From a bacterium (GTDB lineage Bacteria > Verrucomicrobiota > Verrucomicrobiia > Opitutales > UBA953), in the NCBI GenBank assembly GCA_009926645.1, contig RFOO01000016.1, forward strand, positions 1 through 11,959: a DNA stretch of 11,959 bases, in the 5' to 3' direction. The notes under the pieces were generated by a model that saw nothing but the letters and a program-made list of their open reading frames with translations, was not told where the DNA came from and ran no database searches. The position numbers and the translations under genes are program-made. Shown in pieces: positions 11,706 through 11,959 of the stretch (position 1 is its first letter; each line of letters starts with the position of its first letter).

Positions 11706-11959
11706 ATGGGACTCATGCACGATGGCGACCATTCTTCGGGCGATTTTGATGGTTCAGGAAATGCCTCATGGGGCGAGAACGACTGGGCGAATTATTTGCG
11801 CCGTAACGACCGTGAAATTGCCCGCTTTCTTTCCTATTATCGCGAAATAAAAACCCTCCCCGATCGCCTCGACATCAGTGCGCGGCGCATGGGATGGGAA
11901 AATGCAGACTGGGGTCCAGGCGATCCTCCCGATGAAGTTCGCGATGAAGAAGGTGAGTC
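11706..11959 (+). CDS. Acidic hypothetical protein, N-terminal part
   Basis: An open frame from ATG 11706 runs 84 codons to the right edge without a stop. The protein begins MGLMHDGDHSSGDFDGSGN, then S-W-G-E-N-D-W-A-N-Y-L-R-R-N-D, a probable amphipathic helix (EIARFLSYYREIKTLPDRLD) and R-R-M-G-W-E-N-A-D-W-G-P-G-D, ending in an acidic run. The repeated pattern of Trp next to acidic residues, the helical middle and sensible codon use indicate a genuine gene. I do not recognise a named domain. It has no signal peptide or membrane segment in the visible part. A second ATG at 11715 is possible. No Shine-Dalgarno is visible at a normal distance. It is divergent from trpD with an 84-base gap. I have an impression of similar short proteins in Verrucomicrobiota genomes, but could not check it. 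Confidence 0.7.
   Translation, partial: MGLMHDGDHSSGDFDGSGNASWGENDWANYLRRNDREIARFLSYYREIKTLPDRLDISARRMGWENADWGPGDPPDEVRDEEGE

Noticed and set aside
11622..11732. N-terminal extension of TrpD (37 residues)
   Set aside because: It would overlap the divergent right-edge gene and is unlike TrpD N-termini; ATG 11621 gives a family-length protein.
11482..11850. 122-codon plus-strand frame crossing the trpD start and the right-edge gene
   Set aside because: It is antisense to trpD at one end and out of frame with the better right-edge frame at the other.
1..11959. CRISPR arrays, tRNAs, insertion sequences, phage or defence genes
   Set aside because: Searched by eye on both strands; no regularly spaced repeats, cloverleaf-like segments, transposases, terminal repeats or foreign-looking gene blocks were seen.

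Overview
The window is a stretch of ordinary chromosome from a Gram-negative bacterium. A Kdo transferase (waaA) points to an outer membrane with lipopolysaccharide. Protein style, the elongated EF-Ts and the small acidic protein at the right edge suggest Verrucomicrobiota, perhaps Opitutia. That placement is inferred from general resemblance, not a search, and is only moderately secure. No tRNA, rRNA, CRISPR array, insertion sequence, phage gene or toxin-antitoxin pair was seen.

Left part (1-2630): the N-terminus of a secreted glycoside hydrolase family 16-like protein runs off the left edge on the minus strand. Upstream of it on the same strand is an RluB-type rRNA pseudouridine synthase. 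Divergent from that is folD (one-carbon metabolism), overlapping by 8 bases a gene for an RDD-family membrane protein. The divergent gap carries a perfect 8+8 inverted repeat.

Middle-left (2605-5575): a minus-strand rpsO-pnp operon (ribosomal protein S15, then polynucleotide phosphorylase) ends in a clear intrinsic terminator. The rpsO leader is long and strongly folded. It includes a compact three-way junction, the kind of RNA that S15 binds in 16S rRNA and in some known autoregulatory leaders. Two hairpins lie between rpsO and pnp.

Middle (5576-7165): a plus-strand pair, yhbY (ribosome assembly, CRM domain) and ispA (short-chain prenyl diphosphate synthase), meets a minus-strand zinc-ribbon membrane protein of the DUF983 type tail to tail with one base between them.

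Middle-right (7212-9177): a minus-strand rpsB-tsf operon (S2, EF-Ts) has a strong terminator. EF-Ts has about 50 extra residues in its coiled-coil region. Right (9301-11959): waaA diverges from rpsB and its stop codon interlocks with that of convergent trpD (anthranilate phosphoribosyltransferase). Divergent from trpD is the beginning of an unrecognised acidic protein.

The genes mostly serve translation and RNA turnover (rpsO, pnp, rpsB, tsf, yhbY, rRNA pseudouridylation), with single genes for folate, isoprenoid, LPS and tryptophan metabolism. Only one start (waaA) has a well-placed Shine-Dalgarno sequence, so translation initiation here probably relies on A-rich or unstructured upstream regions, or on very short leaders. 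I found no dramatic new system. The points most worth a second look are the structured S15 leader and the EF-Ts insertion.
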